From contig NZ_RJKE01000001.1 of the NCBI RefSeq assembly GCF_003751225.1, positions 6,820,001-6,884,000 on the forward strand: a DNA stretch of 64,000 nt. Direction: 5' to 3'. Position 1 is the stretch's first letter; each line of letters begins with the position of its first letter. Below, piece after piece: positions 35,280 through 43,676 of this stretch. A program made the translations under genes and the position numbers. The notes beneath the pieces are model-generated. The model did no database searches and was not told the DNA's origin. It saw only the letters and a program-made list of their open reading frames with translations. Origin of the DNA: Actinocorallia herbida. GTDB taxonomy: Bacteria > Actinomycetota > Actinomycetes > Streptosporangiales > Streptosporangiaceae.

Positions 35280-36188
35280 GTGGCTTCAAGACACCGTGAA
35301 GTGGCTGGCGTTCACGCACGTGCCGTGTTCTGCTTGCTCGCTGTGCTGCTCAATGCCTTCTCCCTGCTGCCGACGCCTTCGGCGGCGGCCCGTCCGCACG
35401 GCGCCGACCTGCGGGTGGCGACGTACAACATCCACGCCGGAGCGGGCGCCGACGGGGTCTTCGACCTGCCCCGTCTGACGGCGTCACTGCGCAAGCTCGA
35501 CGCCGACATCATCGGGCTCCAGGAGGTCGACGTGCACTGGGGCGACCGCAGCGGCTGGCTCGATCTGGCCGGCACGCTGGGCGCCGCCCTCGGCATGCGC
35601 TCCTATGCCGGACCGATCTACAGCTTCGACCCGCCGGCGGAGGGCGCGCCCCGCCGCGAGTACGGCAACGCGATCCTGTCCCGGTATCCCATCGTCTCCG
35701 GCGTGAACCACACGATGACCCGGCTGTCCACGCAGACCGCGGCGCCCGTCGCGGCGCCCGGACCCGGCCTGCCCGAGGTCGTGGTGCGGGTGCACGGCAT
35801 CCCGGTGCACGTGTACTCCACCCATCTGGACTTCCGCCCCGACCCCGCCGTCCGCCGGATCCAGGTCGCCGAGATGCTCGAGGTGCTCGCCGGGGACCGC
35901 GGACTCCGTGCCGTCCGGATCCTGATGGGCGACTTCAACGCCGCACCCGACGCCCCCGAACTCGCGCCGCTGTGGCCGGTGCTCACCGACGCCTGGGCGG
36001 CCGCCGGATCGGGCCCGGGCCTCACCTACCCGGCCGGGTCCCCGGACCAGCGGATCGACTACATCACGGTGTCCGGCAGGGTGAGGGTCGACTCCGTCGA
36101 GGTCATGGCCGACGCGGACGCGTCCGACCACCTTCCCGTCGTCGCCGACCTCACCCTGCCGCGCGGAGGCTCCCACCACCGCGGCTGA
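35280..36188 (+). CDS. Secreted endonuclease/exonuclease/phosphatase-fold protein
   Basis: A 302-aa member of the DNase I-like superfamily. After a hydrophobic leader (AVFCLLAVLLNAFSLLPTPSAAA, about 15-37) come LRVATYNIHAGAG, ADIIGLQEVDVHWGDRSGW (catalytic Glu), HVYSTHLDFRP, RILMGDFNAAPDAPEL (Asp-Phe-Asn) and SDHLPVVADL (His) in the expected order. It is probably an external phosphodiesterase or nuclease. GTG 35280 is used; GTG 35301 is an alternative that keeps the leader. It converges with the GH106-like gene. Confidence 0.85.
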   Translation: MASRHREVAGVHARAVFCLLAVLLNAFSLLPTPSAAARPHGADLRVATYNIHAGAGADGVFDLPRLTASLRKLDADIIGLQEVDVHWGDRSGWLDLAGTLGAALGMRSYAGPIYSFDPPAEGAPRREYGNAILSRYPIVSGVNHTMTRLSTQTAAPVAAPGPGLPEVVVRVHGIPVHVYSTHLDFRPDPAVRRIQVAEMLEVLAGDRGLRAVRILMGDFNAAPDAPELAPLWPVLTDAWAAAGSGPGLTYPAGSPDQRIDYITVSGRVRVDSVEVMADADASDHLPVVADLTLPRGGSHHRG

Positions 36189-36197
36189 TCCCACCCC

Positions 36198-36231
36198 TGC
36201 CGCGGCCGCCCCCCTCCGGGCGGCCGCGGCG
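36198..36231. terminator. 13-bp perfect hairpin between convergent genes
   Basis: A 13-bp stem (36199-36211 with 36218-36230), loop of six C/T, in the 49-bp gap between the exported phosphatase-fold gene (+) and the glycosidase (-). No T-tract on either strand; a likely bidirectional terminator. Confidence 0.65.
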
Positions 36232-36237
36232 GGCCCG

Positions 36238-39222
36238 TCAGAGGCGGGCGGTCCGGTAGGGGGTGAGCCGGACGGGGCCGGTGATCCCGTACGCCTGACG
36301 GGCGTTGCCGCCGTAGACGCCGGGATCGGCCAGCCGCAGCCGGTTGTTGAGCGTGGTGGTCACCTCGACCACCAGGGTGTTGCGGCCCGGGCGCAGGTGC
36401 GCCGAGACGTCCAGCGCCGGGGTGATCACGTTGACCGCGGGCAGCGCCTTGCCGTTGACGATCACGCGGGCGGTGTCGAAGACCTCCCCGAGCGACAGGA
36501 CCGCCCCGTGGTCGGCCGACCAGGTCTTGGGCAGTTCGACCGTGGTCGTGTAGCGGCCGACACCGGACACGTCCTGGAGTTCGGGAATCGCCGACCAGGC
36601 CGTCAGGGCGGTGAGGGAGACGCGCACCTTCTCCTTGACGGTCTCGGTCGCGGTCGCGCCGGGCAGCCAGGACTCCACGTCGAGCGTCCACGCCGCCGGG
36701 ACGATCTCCGCGGGGACCTCGCCGATCTTCGAGGTGACCGTCTTTCCGGTGGACAGCGTCGTGGTGTACGTTCCGGCGGCCTTGGCCCGGACGGCGAGGC
36801 GCGAGCCGTCGAAGAAGACCGCGTCGGCCGTCGTGGCGGTCGCGTAGGCGTCCTTGCCGTTGCCCTTGCCGCCCTCGCCGAAGCGCTCGGGACGGGCGAA
36901 GACCACCGCGACGGTGTCGTTGACCTGGAGCGCGACCCGGAAGGTGACGGTGTCTCCCGACTCGCTGTACTGCGCGACGCGGCGGATCTCGCCCGTCCAC
37001 AGGTCGAGCAGGAACGGCACGCGGCGGCGGTCGCCGCGGGTCAGCGTGACGGCGTGGTCGATGGCCACGACGCCCTTGGCGCTGTCGGCGTGCTTGCCGT
37101 TCGCCAGGTAGTACAGGTCCATGTCGTCCTCGACACGGCGCAGGTTGAGCAGCGACGACGTCGGGTAGGACGCGTCCGGCGTGACGCCGAGGGCGGCGAG
37201 CGCGCCGGGGACCCCGTCGGCCGCGGTGACGTTGCGGACCTTCGGGTGCGCGAAGAGCCGCCCGAGGAGCGTGCCGAGGCGCGCCGCCTCCGTGCCGATC
37301 GCGACGCCCGAGGTCGTCGCGGCGCTCCAGTCGCCGATGAAGACGATCGGCAGGCCGGCGTCGGCGTAGCCGAGGAACTTCTCGGCGACCTCGACGGACA
37401 CGGTCGGCGCGCTGGAGTAGAACTTGTCGCCCTCGATGACGATCGCCTTGTAGGCGGGACCGTCGGGGGCGAAGCGCCCGCCGCGGACCTTCGCGGACTT
37501 CAGGGCCAGGATCGGCTCACTGATGAACTGGTGGGTCCAGCCGAGCGGGATGCCGGTGGCGGTGAACCAGGTCGCGCCGAGGCCGGTCTTGGAGTAACCG
37601 GTCTGGCGGAACACCGCGATGTCGGCGCGCATCCGGCCGGCCTGGGTGACGGCGTGGACGCGGGCGAGGTAGTCGGCGACGTCGCGGGTGTGCGTCCAGG
37701 CGGGCTGGCGCGGGCCCCACGACTCGGAGTAGCCGACCTTGCCGCCGTAGGGAGTGAACGCGGCGAAGCCCGGCCAGTTGACGCCCGGGATCGTCGCGTA
37801 GGAGAAGCCGTGGATGTAGGTCTGGTTGAGGCCCGCCGCGTAGGCGCCGGACATCGTCCGCAGGATCTTCTTCCACGGGGTCGCGTACGCGCCGCCCTGG
37901 TAGGCGCCGGCCTCGCTGGACATGACGGTGTGGCCGCCCATGTCGCGGCCGCCCGCGAGCACCCGGTAGTCGTCGAGGTTCTTGAAACCGAGCGACTCGC
38001 CCTCGGTGTTGTCGAGGATGGCCGAGGTGGCGATCGCGTCGGTGTTGAGGCCGTAGGGCTGGGCGCGCAGCTTCATGCCGAGGCCGTGGGCCCAGTCGCG
38101 CAGCGGCGTGAAGTGGTTCTCGTCGAACAGCTCGGAGACGGTCTCCCAGTAGTCGTGGCGGATCTGCCGGGTGCGCACCGCCTCGAAGGCGAAGACCGTG
38201 TTCTCCTTGGCGAGCAGGATCGCGGGCAGGACCGGGAAGAGGTCGTAGCCGCGGCGCTTCCTGAACTCCTGCGGGATGTTCGCCGTCCACTGGAGCGCCT
38301 CGGTCTCCAGCTCGAAGGAGTCCTCGAACAGGGTGCCGCCGACCCGGCGCAGCAGCTTGCGCATGCGCGGGGTGAGCAGGTCCTTCTCCCAGTAGGCGAT
38401 GAGCGCCTTGGTGCCGGCCTGGCTGAAGTGGTCGACGACGTACGCGGGCGTCGCGGTGTGCGGGCCGGACTCCGGCTGCTGGGCCGAGCCGCGCTCCCAG
38501 TAGGAGAACAGGTACCAGTCGCCGTCCGCGGGAGCGGTCCAGGTGAGGTTTCCGCCGGACACCGAGCCGGTGAGGTCGGTCGCGGTGGCCTCCTCCAGAC
38601 CGGTCTCCTTCTTCGTGGTGTTCGCCGCGTTGACGCGGAACGCGTTGACCCCGCGCAGGGTGTGCTCGGTCTCGTGCGCGATGACCGGCGCCGGGACGGG
38701 CCCGGTGTAGGTCTGGCCCGCGGCGACGAGCACGGCGCCGTAGGCGAGTTCCCGGCTGGCCGCGCCGTTGTCGGCGGTGATGGTGGGCACCGCGGACGGC
38801 CACGCGGGACCGAGGGTCAGGTCGATGACCAGGCCGCGGCGGTCGGCGCGCTCCAGCGCGGCCTCGACGCCCGCGATCCAGGACGCGCTGCCCCAGCCGT
38901 GGTGGGCGGTGTCGAGCACCGACTTGTCGGCGACGCTGTGGTGCACGCCGGCGATCTCGGCGCCGCCGAAGCCGGCGTCGGCGATCTGGTCGATCTCACG
39001 CGCGATCTCCTTCGGGTCGACGAGTCCGTCCGGCCACCACCAGCGGAAGCGGGGGCGGACCGCGGCGGTCAGGTCGGGGAACTTCGCGCCCTTGCCCGCG
39101 GCGCCGTGGGCGGTGGCGGGGAGGCCCTCCCACCCGGTGGAGACCGCGGCGGCCGCGCCGGTGACGGCGGCGGCCTGCAGGAAGCGGCGGCGGGAGAAGG
39201 GGTGGCTGGGCTGAGCCGTCAT
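36238..39222 (-). CDS. Tat-exported GH106-like glycoside hydrolase
   Basis: A 994-aa exported protein. SRRRFLQAAAVTGAAAA (residues 10-26) is a twin-arginine signal. The mature protein opens with FRWWWPDGLVDPKEIAREIDQI and GFGGAEIAGV, typical of GH106 (alpha-L-rhamnosidase)-type enzymes, and ends in a beta-sandwich (VGRYTTTVELPKTW... LNNRLRLADPGVYG) seen in sugar-binding jelly rolls. I assign the family by these blocks only; the linkage cleaved is unknown. A LacI-type palindrome precedes the gene by about 85 bp. No LacI regulator, transporter or other glycosidase is encoded here. Confidence 0.82.
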   Translation of the reverse strand: MTAQPSHPFSRRRFLQAAAVTGAAAAVSTGWEGLPATAHGAAGKGAKFPDLTAAVRPRFRWWWPDGLVDPKEIAREIDQIADAGFGGAEIAGVHHSVADKSVLDTAHHGWGSASWIAGVEAALERADRRGLVIDLTLGPAWPSAVPTITADNGAASRELAYGAVLVAAGQTYTGPVPAPVIAHETEHTLRGVNAFRVNAANTTKKETGLEEATATDLTGSVSGGNLTWTAPADGDWYLFSYWERGSAQQPESGPHTATPAYVVDHFSQAGTKALIAYWEKDLLTPRMRKLLRRVGGTLFEDSFELETEALQWTANIPQEFRKRRGYDLFPVLPAILLAKENTVFAFEAVRTRQIRHDYWETVSELFDENHFTPLRDWAHGLGMKLRAQPYGLNTDAIATSAILDNTEGESLGFKNLDDYRVLAGGRDMGGHTVMSSEAGAYQGGAYATPWKKILRTMSGAYAAGLNQTYIHGFSYATIPGVNWPGFAAFTPYGGKVGYSESWGPRQPAWTHTRDVADYLARVHAVTQAGRMRADIAVFRQTGYSKTGLGATWFTATGIPLGWTHQFISEPILALKSAKVRGGRFAPDGPAYKAIVIEGDKFYSSAPTVSVEVAEKFLGYADAGLPIVFIGDWSAATTSGVAIGTEAARLGTLLGRLFAHPKVRNVTAADGVPGALAALGVTPDASYPTSSLLNLRRVEDDMDLYYLANGKHADSAKGVVAIDHAVTLTRGDRRRVPFLLDLWTGEIRRVAQYSESGDTVTFRVALQVNDTVAVVFARPERFGEGGKGNGKDAYATATTADAVFFDGSRLAVRAKAAGTYTTTLSTGKTVTSKIGEVPAEIVPAAWTLDVESWLPGATATETVKEKVRVSLTALTAWSAIPELQDVSGVGRYTTTVELPKTWSADHGAVLSLGEVFDTARVIVNGKALPAVNVITPALDVSAHLRPGRNTLVVEVTTTLNNRLRLADPGVYGGNARQAYGITGPVRLTPYRTARL

Positions 39223-39308
39223 GCGTCTACCTCGAACTCAGGGGGCGGGACACGGCGGACCGGTGCGGCGGCCTGGGTCCCTGGGGTGGGTCTGTGTCAC
39301 TGAGATGA

Positions 39309-39318
39309 AAAACGTTTT
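39309..39318 (-). promoter_or_regulatory. LacI-type operator before the glycosidase gene
   Basis: AAAACGTTTT is a perfect palindrome around a central CG, within GAAAAACGTTTTAAG, the form bound by many LacI-family repressors. It lies about 20 bp downstream of the candidate promoter, where a bound repressor would block transcription. No cognate regulator gene is present in the window. Confidence 0.65.
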
Positions 39319-39337
39319 AAGTTGTGGTTGCGGATCG

Positions 39338-39367
39338 ACGGTAGATGTGAGGAATATCTAGCGTCAA
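39338..39367 (-). promoter_or_regulatory. Candidate promoter of the glycosidase gene
   Basis: On the minus strand TTGACG (39367-39362), 18 nt spacer and TACCGT (39343-39338). The -35 is close to consensus and the -10 is weaker. The AT-rich context and the operator just downstream support it. Confidence 0.4.
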
Positions 39368-39405
39368 GAGCAGATCAGAGGACTCGCCCCGATTTACACG
39401 TTTTA

Positions 39406-40170
39406 CTACGATGGGACGCCCGGGGAAGGAGGGGCTATCAGGACGAACTGGCCGTCCTGCGGGTCGCTGATCGAGACCGCCCTGCCGTAGATCGCATCCT
39501 CGTACTCGGCCACGTACACCGCGCCCAGCGCCAGCGCCCGGTCGACGGTGGCCTGCACGTCGGTGACGGCGAAGTGCGGGAGCCAGGCGGCCAGGGCCTC
39601 CGGCGGGATCTCGGGCCGGATCGTCCGCATGCCCGCGACCACCCGGTCCCCGGCCGTCCAGCGCACCCGTGGCCCCTCGCGCAGCCGGCCCCAGCCGAAC
39701 ACCCGCGAGTAGAACGCCTCGGCTCCCTCGAGGTCGCGGGTGAACAGCTCGGTCCACGCCCAGGTGCCGGGCACGCCCGTCAGCTCGACGCAGCCCTCGG
39801 TGCCCGGCTGCCACAGCATGAAGAACACGCCCTCGGGGTCAAGGCAGCCCGCCAGCGTGCCGAGCACGTCGACCGCGCGCGGCTCGACCACCACATGGCC
39901 GCCCGCGTCCCGGACCAGGCCCGCGGTGGCCTCGGCGTCCTCGACGTGGAAGAGGACCGTCCAGCCGGCGGCCCCGGCCGACGTCGGCTCCGGCCAGAGC
40001 CCCGCGACGGTCGCGCCGCCGCGCAGGAACCTGCCGTAGCCGGTCTTCTCGTCGTACTCCAGACGCCACTCGAAGAGCGCGCCGTAGAAGCGCACGGCCT
40101 CCTGGGGATCCCGGGCGGTCAACTCCAGCCAGCAGGGAGCACCCGGCGGCACCCCGTCACTTCGCGGCAT
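39406..40170 (-). CDS. Two-domain VOC family protein
   Basis: A 254-aa tandem glyoxalase-fold protein: one VOC domain at about 10-120 (LELTARDPQEAVRFYGALFEWRL) and a second at about 135-250 (WTELFTRDLEGAEAFYSRVFGW). The APCWLELTARD start and SDPQDGQFVLI end match the actinobacterial family often annotated as hydroxylase-like or glyoxalase. No substrate evident. The ATG follows AAGG. Nothing links it to its neighbours. Confidence 0.88.
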   Translation of the reverse strand: MPRSDGVPPGAPCWLELTARDPQEAVRFYGALFEWRLEYDEKTGYGRFLRGGATVAGLWPEPTSAGAAGWTVLFHVEDAEATAGLVRDAGGHVVVEPRAVDVLGTLAGCLDPEGVFFMLWQPGTEGCVELTGVPGTWAWTELFTRDLEGAEAFYSRVFGWGRLREGPRVRWTAGDRVVAGMRTIRPEIPPEALAAWLPHFAVTDVQATVDRALALGAVYVAEYEDAIYGRAVSISDPQDGQFVLIAPPSPGVPS

Positions 40171-40262
40171 ACCTTCATCGTCACCCCGCGCTCCTCTCGG
40201 GAACCCGGCGAGGCAAGACCTTTACCCGCTTTCGCCCGGCCTTGCCCGGACCGTCAGGTGCC

Positions 40263-41162
40263 TCAGGTGCCCGAGCCGTCGTCGACGGTCTGGCGCACCT
40301 GGTCGGCGTGGTCGATGACATAGGGCCCGACGTGGACCCCGGTCGAGACGGCGAGGATGAGGACCAGGGCCGGGAAGACCAGGCGCGTCTCGGTCTTGTC
40401 GCCGGTCTTGAACCACTTCGGGCCGAACATGGTCTGCGACCACGGCCAGCCGAGCGGACAGCCGCCGCGCGTCACCATGTCGCCGAGGATGTGGATGACG
40501 ACGCCGACGACGATCGCGTACGGCAGGACCGTCAGGTCGACCTCGAACCACAGCAGCGCGATGGTGATGGGGATCGGCGACAGGTCGTCCCAGATGCCCT
40601 TGATGTTCAGCGGGCGGATCGCGGCGGCCAGCACGAGGATCAGCACCGCGCCGACCAGGACCACGCCCGCCTCCTGCCCGTAGCGGTAGGCGGCGGTGCC
40701 GATCCCGGCGGCGGCGAGCGCGCACGCCATGATGGCGAGGAAGCCGTGCCAGGGCTTGCGGTAGGCGGCGCGGCCCTTGCCCTTGGACGGCAGCAGCCCG
40801 AAGAACAGGCCGAACACCAGCATGGCGCCGGTGATCGCCAGGCCCGTGTACAGCGTCTCCTCGTCCTGGGTGTAGATGGCGGAGGCGAAGAAGACCAGGG
40901 CCGCGACGAGCCCGATGCCGAGCGCGGAGTGCGTGCCGTTGCGATGCCCGCCCGCCACCTTGCCGATGGTCCAGGCGAAGCCGCGCGTGATCGGGCCGAA
41001 GGTCCGGGCGATGTGCGAGCCGTGGTGGTCGATGTCCGGCAGGACCGCTGCCCCGGCGCAGGCGACCGCGCCGAGCACGATCTGGTCCGGCGGCAGGTTC
41101 AGGGGGATCGCACCGGCCGTGAACAGGGCGGCTCCGGACAGGGCGTGGGTGCGGCCCATCAT
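40263..41162 (-). CDS. YdjM-type (DUF457) membrane-bound metal-dependent hydrolase
   Basis: A 299-aa membrane protein of the YdjM family. It opens MMGRTHALSGAALF, has VLPDIDHHGSHIAR, THSALGIGLV and GDMVTRGGCPLGWPW, the His/Asp residues that mark the family, plus about six membrane segments. Such proteins are named hydrolases from motif; activity is poorly known. AAGGAG lies 10 nt before the first of two adjacent ATGs. Confidence 0.88.
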   Translation of the reverse strand: MMGRTHALSGAALFTAGAIPLNLPPDQIVLGAVACAGAAVLPDIDHHGSHIARTFGPITRGFAWTIGKVAGGHRNGTHSALGIGLVAALVFFASAIYTQDEETLYTGLAITGAMLVFGLFFGLLPSKGKGRAAYRKPWHGFLAIMACALAAAGIGTAAYRYGQEAGVVLVGAVLILVLAAAIRPLNIKGIWDDLSPIPITIALLWFEVDLTVLPYAIVVGVVIHILGDMVTRGGCPLGWPWSQTMFGPKWFKTGDKTETRLVFPALVLILAVSTGVHVGPYVIDHADQVRQTVDDGSGT

Positions 41163-41298
41163 GGGACGGGGACTCCTTTAGCGGGGATGCCGGGGGACGC
41201 GCCGAAGACGCCCCCGCATTGTGGCATCCCCTTTTCCGTTTCCCCGGGAACGCCACGCGGTGCGGCCGGATCGGGCCGTCGGCGTGGGTCCCCCTTGG

Positions 41299-42132
41299 TC
41301 ATCGGGGCTTCTCGGCGCTCAGTGAGTAGAGGACGGGCAGGTGGGAGTCGCCGATGGGCAGCCGGTAGAGACCGTCCGCGCCGCGCGCGAGGAAGCCGCG
41401 CGGGTCGAAGTCCGCCGCCACGTGCTCGCCCAGATGGGTGAGCGTGAGGCCCGCGCCGAGCGCCGCGGTGACGATCTCGCCGAGCGAGTGCGGGTACTCG
41501 ACGGTCTCGCGCGGTTCGGTCCGCACCGACGGATCCGCGTAAGTGCCCTCGTTGACCTCCCGGTGCGGCTCGCCCCCGCCGTAGGGCCAGTCGATGACGA
41601 GCGGGTCGAGGGAGGCGACCATCTGGCAGGCCGGGTGCAGGTCGACCAGGACGAGCCTGCCGCCCGGCCGCAGCGCCCGCGCGGCGCCGCGCATCCAGGC
41701 CGCGGGGTCGCCGATCCAGCACAGGATCCCGATGGTGGCGACGACCAGGTCGAACCTTCCGTCCAGGCCGCTCGGCAGCGCCTGGGTGTCGGCCTCGACG
41801 AACTCGGCTTCGAGGCCCGCGCGTTCGGCGAGGCGCCTGGCCCGCGCGATCGCCACGGGAGAGAAGTCGACGCCTGTGGCCCTTGCCCCGCGCCGCACCC
41901 AGTCGAGGGTGTCCATGCCGAAGTGGCACTGGAGGTGCAGAAGGTCGCGGCCTTCGACGTCACCGGCGAGGCCGGTCTCGATCGGGCCCAGGGTCCGGCG
42001 CCCGGCGACGAAGGACTCCTCGTCGTAGAACCTGTCGCCTTCCGTCGTCCCGTGGATCTCCGCCCTCTGGTCCCACAGAGCCCGGTTGAGGTCCGTGCCT
42101 GCCTGTCGCGCGCTCTTCCCGTCGTCCGTCAT
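41299..42132 (-). CDS. Class I SAM-dependent methyltransferase
   Basis: A 277-aa methyltransferase. The SAM-binding region is clear: DLLHLQCHFGMDTLDWVRRGARATGVDFS (about 70-98), FVEADTQALP, FDLVVATIGILCWIGD, and RALRPGGRLVLVDLHP. The TGDRFYDEESFVAGR-type N-terminus is common in this subgroup. Target unknown. ATG 42132 was chosen; ATG further upstream would add four codons. It diverges from the DJ-1/PfpI gene. Confidence 0.9.
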   Translation of the reverse strand: MTDDGKSARQAGTDLNRALWDQRAEIHGTTEGDRFYDEESFVAGRRTLGPIETGLAGDVEGRDLLHLQCHFGMDTLDWVRRGARATGVDFSPVAIARARRLAERAGLEAEFVEADTQALPSGLDGRFDLVVATIGILCWIGDPAAWMRGAARALRPGGRLVLVDLHPACQMVASLDPLVIDWPYGGGEPHREVNEGTYADPSVRTEPRETVEYPHSLGEIVTAALGAGLTLTHLGEHVAADFDPRGFLARGADGLYRLPIGDSHLPVLYSLSAEKPR

Positions 42133-42276
42133 GGCCCTGAGCATCGCACCCGCGCTGCCCGTCGGAGAACCGGGTTTCCGGGCTTGGCGCGGGGTTCGCC
42201 GAGAGCGGAGGTTCCCCCGACCGGGGAGGGGACAGGGTCCGGAACGGCACATCGCCCGACCCGCGAGGAGATCCCC

Positions 42277-42975
42277 ATGGCCAAGGTCCTGTTCGTGATG
42301 ACGGGCGCGCGCTCGTGGACGCTCAACGACGGCACCGCGCACCCGACCGGTTTCTGGGCCGAAGAGGCGGTCGCGCCCTGGCGGGTGCTCACCGGGGCCG
42401 GGCACGAGGTCGTGTTCGCGTCGCCGGGCGGAGCCGTCCCGGTGCCCGACGAGGCGAGCCTGACGGTCGGCGCGAACGGCGACGAGGACGGGGCCCGTGC
42501 CGTCGCCGAAGGGCTCGGGGAGATGACGGGCCTCAAGAGCCCGCTCAAGCTGGAGCACGTCGATCCCGCCGACTACGCCGCGGTCTTCTACCCCGGCGGG
42601 CACGGCCCGATGGAGGACCTCGCGGTGGACGCCGCCTCGGGCGCCCTCATCACCGCGCAACTGGACGCCGGGAGGCCGCTCGCGCTGGTCTGCCACGGCC
42701 CGGCCGCGCTGCTCGCCGCGCGGGGCGCGGACGGCGCGCCGGCCGTCGCGGGTTACCGGCTCACCGGCTTCACCGACGAGGAGGAGCGACAGGGCGGGCT
42801 CGCCGACAAGGCTCCCTGGCTGCTCCAGGACCGCCTCGTCGATCTCGGCGCGGAGTTCGACGAGGGCGCGCCGTGGCGGCCGCACCTGGTGGCCGACCGC
42901 ACCCTGCTGACCGGGCAGAACCCCGCGTCGGCCGAACCGCTCGCGAAGGAGCTGCTCGCCCTCCTGCCCGGCTGA
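42277..42975 (+). CDS. DJ-1/PfpI family protein (Hsp31-like type 1 glutamine amidotransferase domain)
   Basis: A 232-aa DJ-1/PfpI protein of the Hsp31-like branch. The nucleophile elbow VCHGPAALLAARG gives Cys139 and His140, and FWAEE supplies Glu29/30; YPGGHGPMEDLA is conserved in this branch. Likely roles are deglycase/glyoxalase III or chaperone-type damage control; activity cannot be fixed by sequence. CGAGGAG precedes the ATG by 6 nt. Confidence 0.9.
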   Translation: MAKVLFVMTGARSWTLNDGTAHPTGFWAEEAVAPWRVLTGAGHEVVFASPGGAVPVPDEASLTVGANGDEDGARAVAEGLGEMTGLKSPLKLEHVDPADYAAVFYPGGHGPMEDLAVDAASGALITAQLDAGRPLALVCHGPAALLAARGADGAPAVAGYRLTGFTDEEERQGGLADKAPWLLQDRLVDLGAEFDEGAPWRPHLVADRTLLTGQNPASAEPLAKELLALLPG

Positions 42976-42980
42976 CGGGT

Positions 42981-43571
42981 TCAGCTCAGCGTGCGCAGCC
43001 CGGCCACCCCCCGGGCGAGGAGGCCGGCCGGGACGTCGCCGAAGAAGGCGTTCTGGAGGATGAACCCCGGCATGAGGCCGAACAGCACACGTCCGACGGC
43101 GTCGGCGTCCGCGTCGGGAGCGAGCTTTCCCTCCTCGCGCAGCCGGACGGCGATGGCGATCCAGTGCTCTCGCAGGGAGCCGAAGAGCCCCCGGATGGTC
43201 GGCCCGACCTCCGGATCGTAGGTCGCCAGCGCCCAGGCCTGCGGGATCAGGCCCAGCACGTCGATCTCGGCGATCTCCTCGACGGTCTTGGCGAAGCCGC
43301 CGAAGATCTCCTCGAGGGGCGGCAGCTCCGGCAGGGCGAGGATCGCGGCCATGTGCTCGACGAGGAGCTCCCGCTTGTTCAGCACGATCGCCTTGACGAT
43401 GTCGTCCTTGCCGGGGAAGTACCGGTACACCGCGCCCGCGGACAGCCCGGACTCCCGGAAGATGTCCTGCATCGAGGTGCCGTGGAAGCCCTGTCGGGCG
43501 AAGCACCGGGTGGCCGCGTCGAGGATCTGGCGCCGCCGCGCCTCGAGGTGCTCGTCACTCACTTTGGGCAT
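42981..43571 (-). CDS. TetR family regulator of the divergent membrane protein
   Basis: A 196-aa TetR regulator: RRRQILDAATRCFARQGFHGTSMQDIFRESGLSAGAVYRYFPGKDDIVKA (about 11-60) is a full HTH. The C-terminal domain is variable. ATG 43571 lies 6 nt after TATTTT on the minus strand (43583-43578), fitting a leaderless start, and that box touches operator copy 43583-43601. The gene diverges from a membrane-protein gene that carries a second copy of the operator, so it should repress both. Confidence 0.9.
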   Translation of the reverse strand: MPKVSDEHLEARRRQILDAATRCFARQGFHGTSMQDIFRESGLSAGAVYRYFPGKDDIVKAIVLNKRELLVEHMAAILALPELPPLEEIFGGFAKTVEEIAEIDVLGLIPQAWALATYDPEVGPTIRGLFGSLREHWIAIAVRLREEGKLAPDADADAVGRVLFGLMPGFILQNAFFGDVPAGLLARGVAGLRTLS

Positions 43572-43582
43572 GCCCCCAAAAT

Positions 43583-43658
43583 AAAACGGACATTCGCTTT
43601 TGACAAACCGCACGGCACCGTGCTGGACTGAGATCAAAGAAAACGGATGTTCGCTTTA
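43583..43658. promoter_or_regulatory. Duplicated TetR operators in the divergent promoter region
   Basis: Two copies of one 19-bp motif: AAAACGGACATTCGCTTTT (43583-43601) and AAAACGGATGTTCGCTTTA (43640-43658), 57 bp apart in the same orientation. Each is an imperfect palindrome (AAAA...TTTT and GA...TC pairs). The first touches the regulator's -10 box, the second lies 19 bp before the membrane-protein start. Confidence 0.75.
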
Positions 43659-43676
43659 ACCGTCCTGGAGCCCCCC

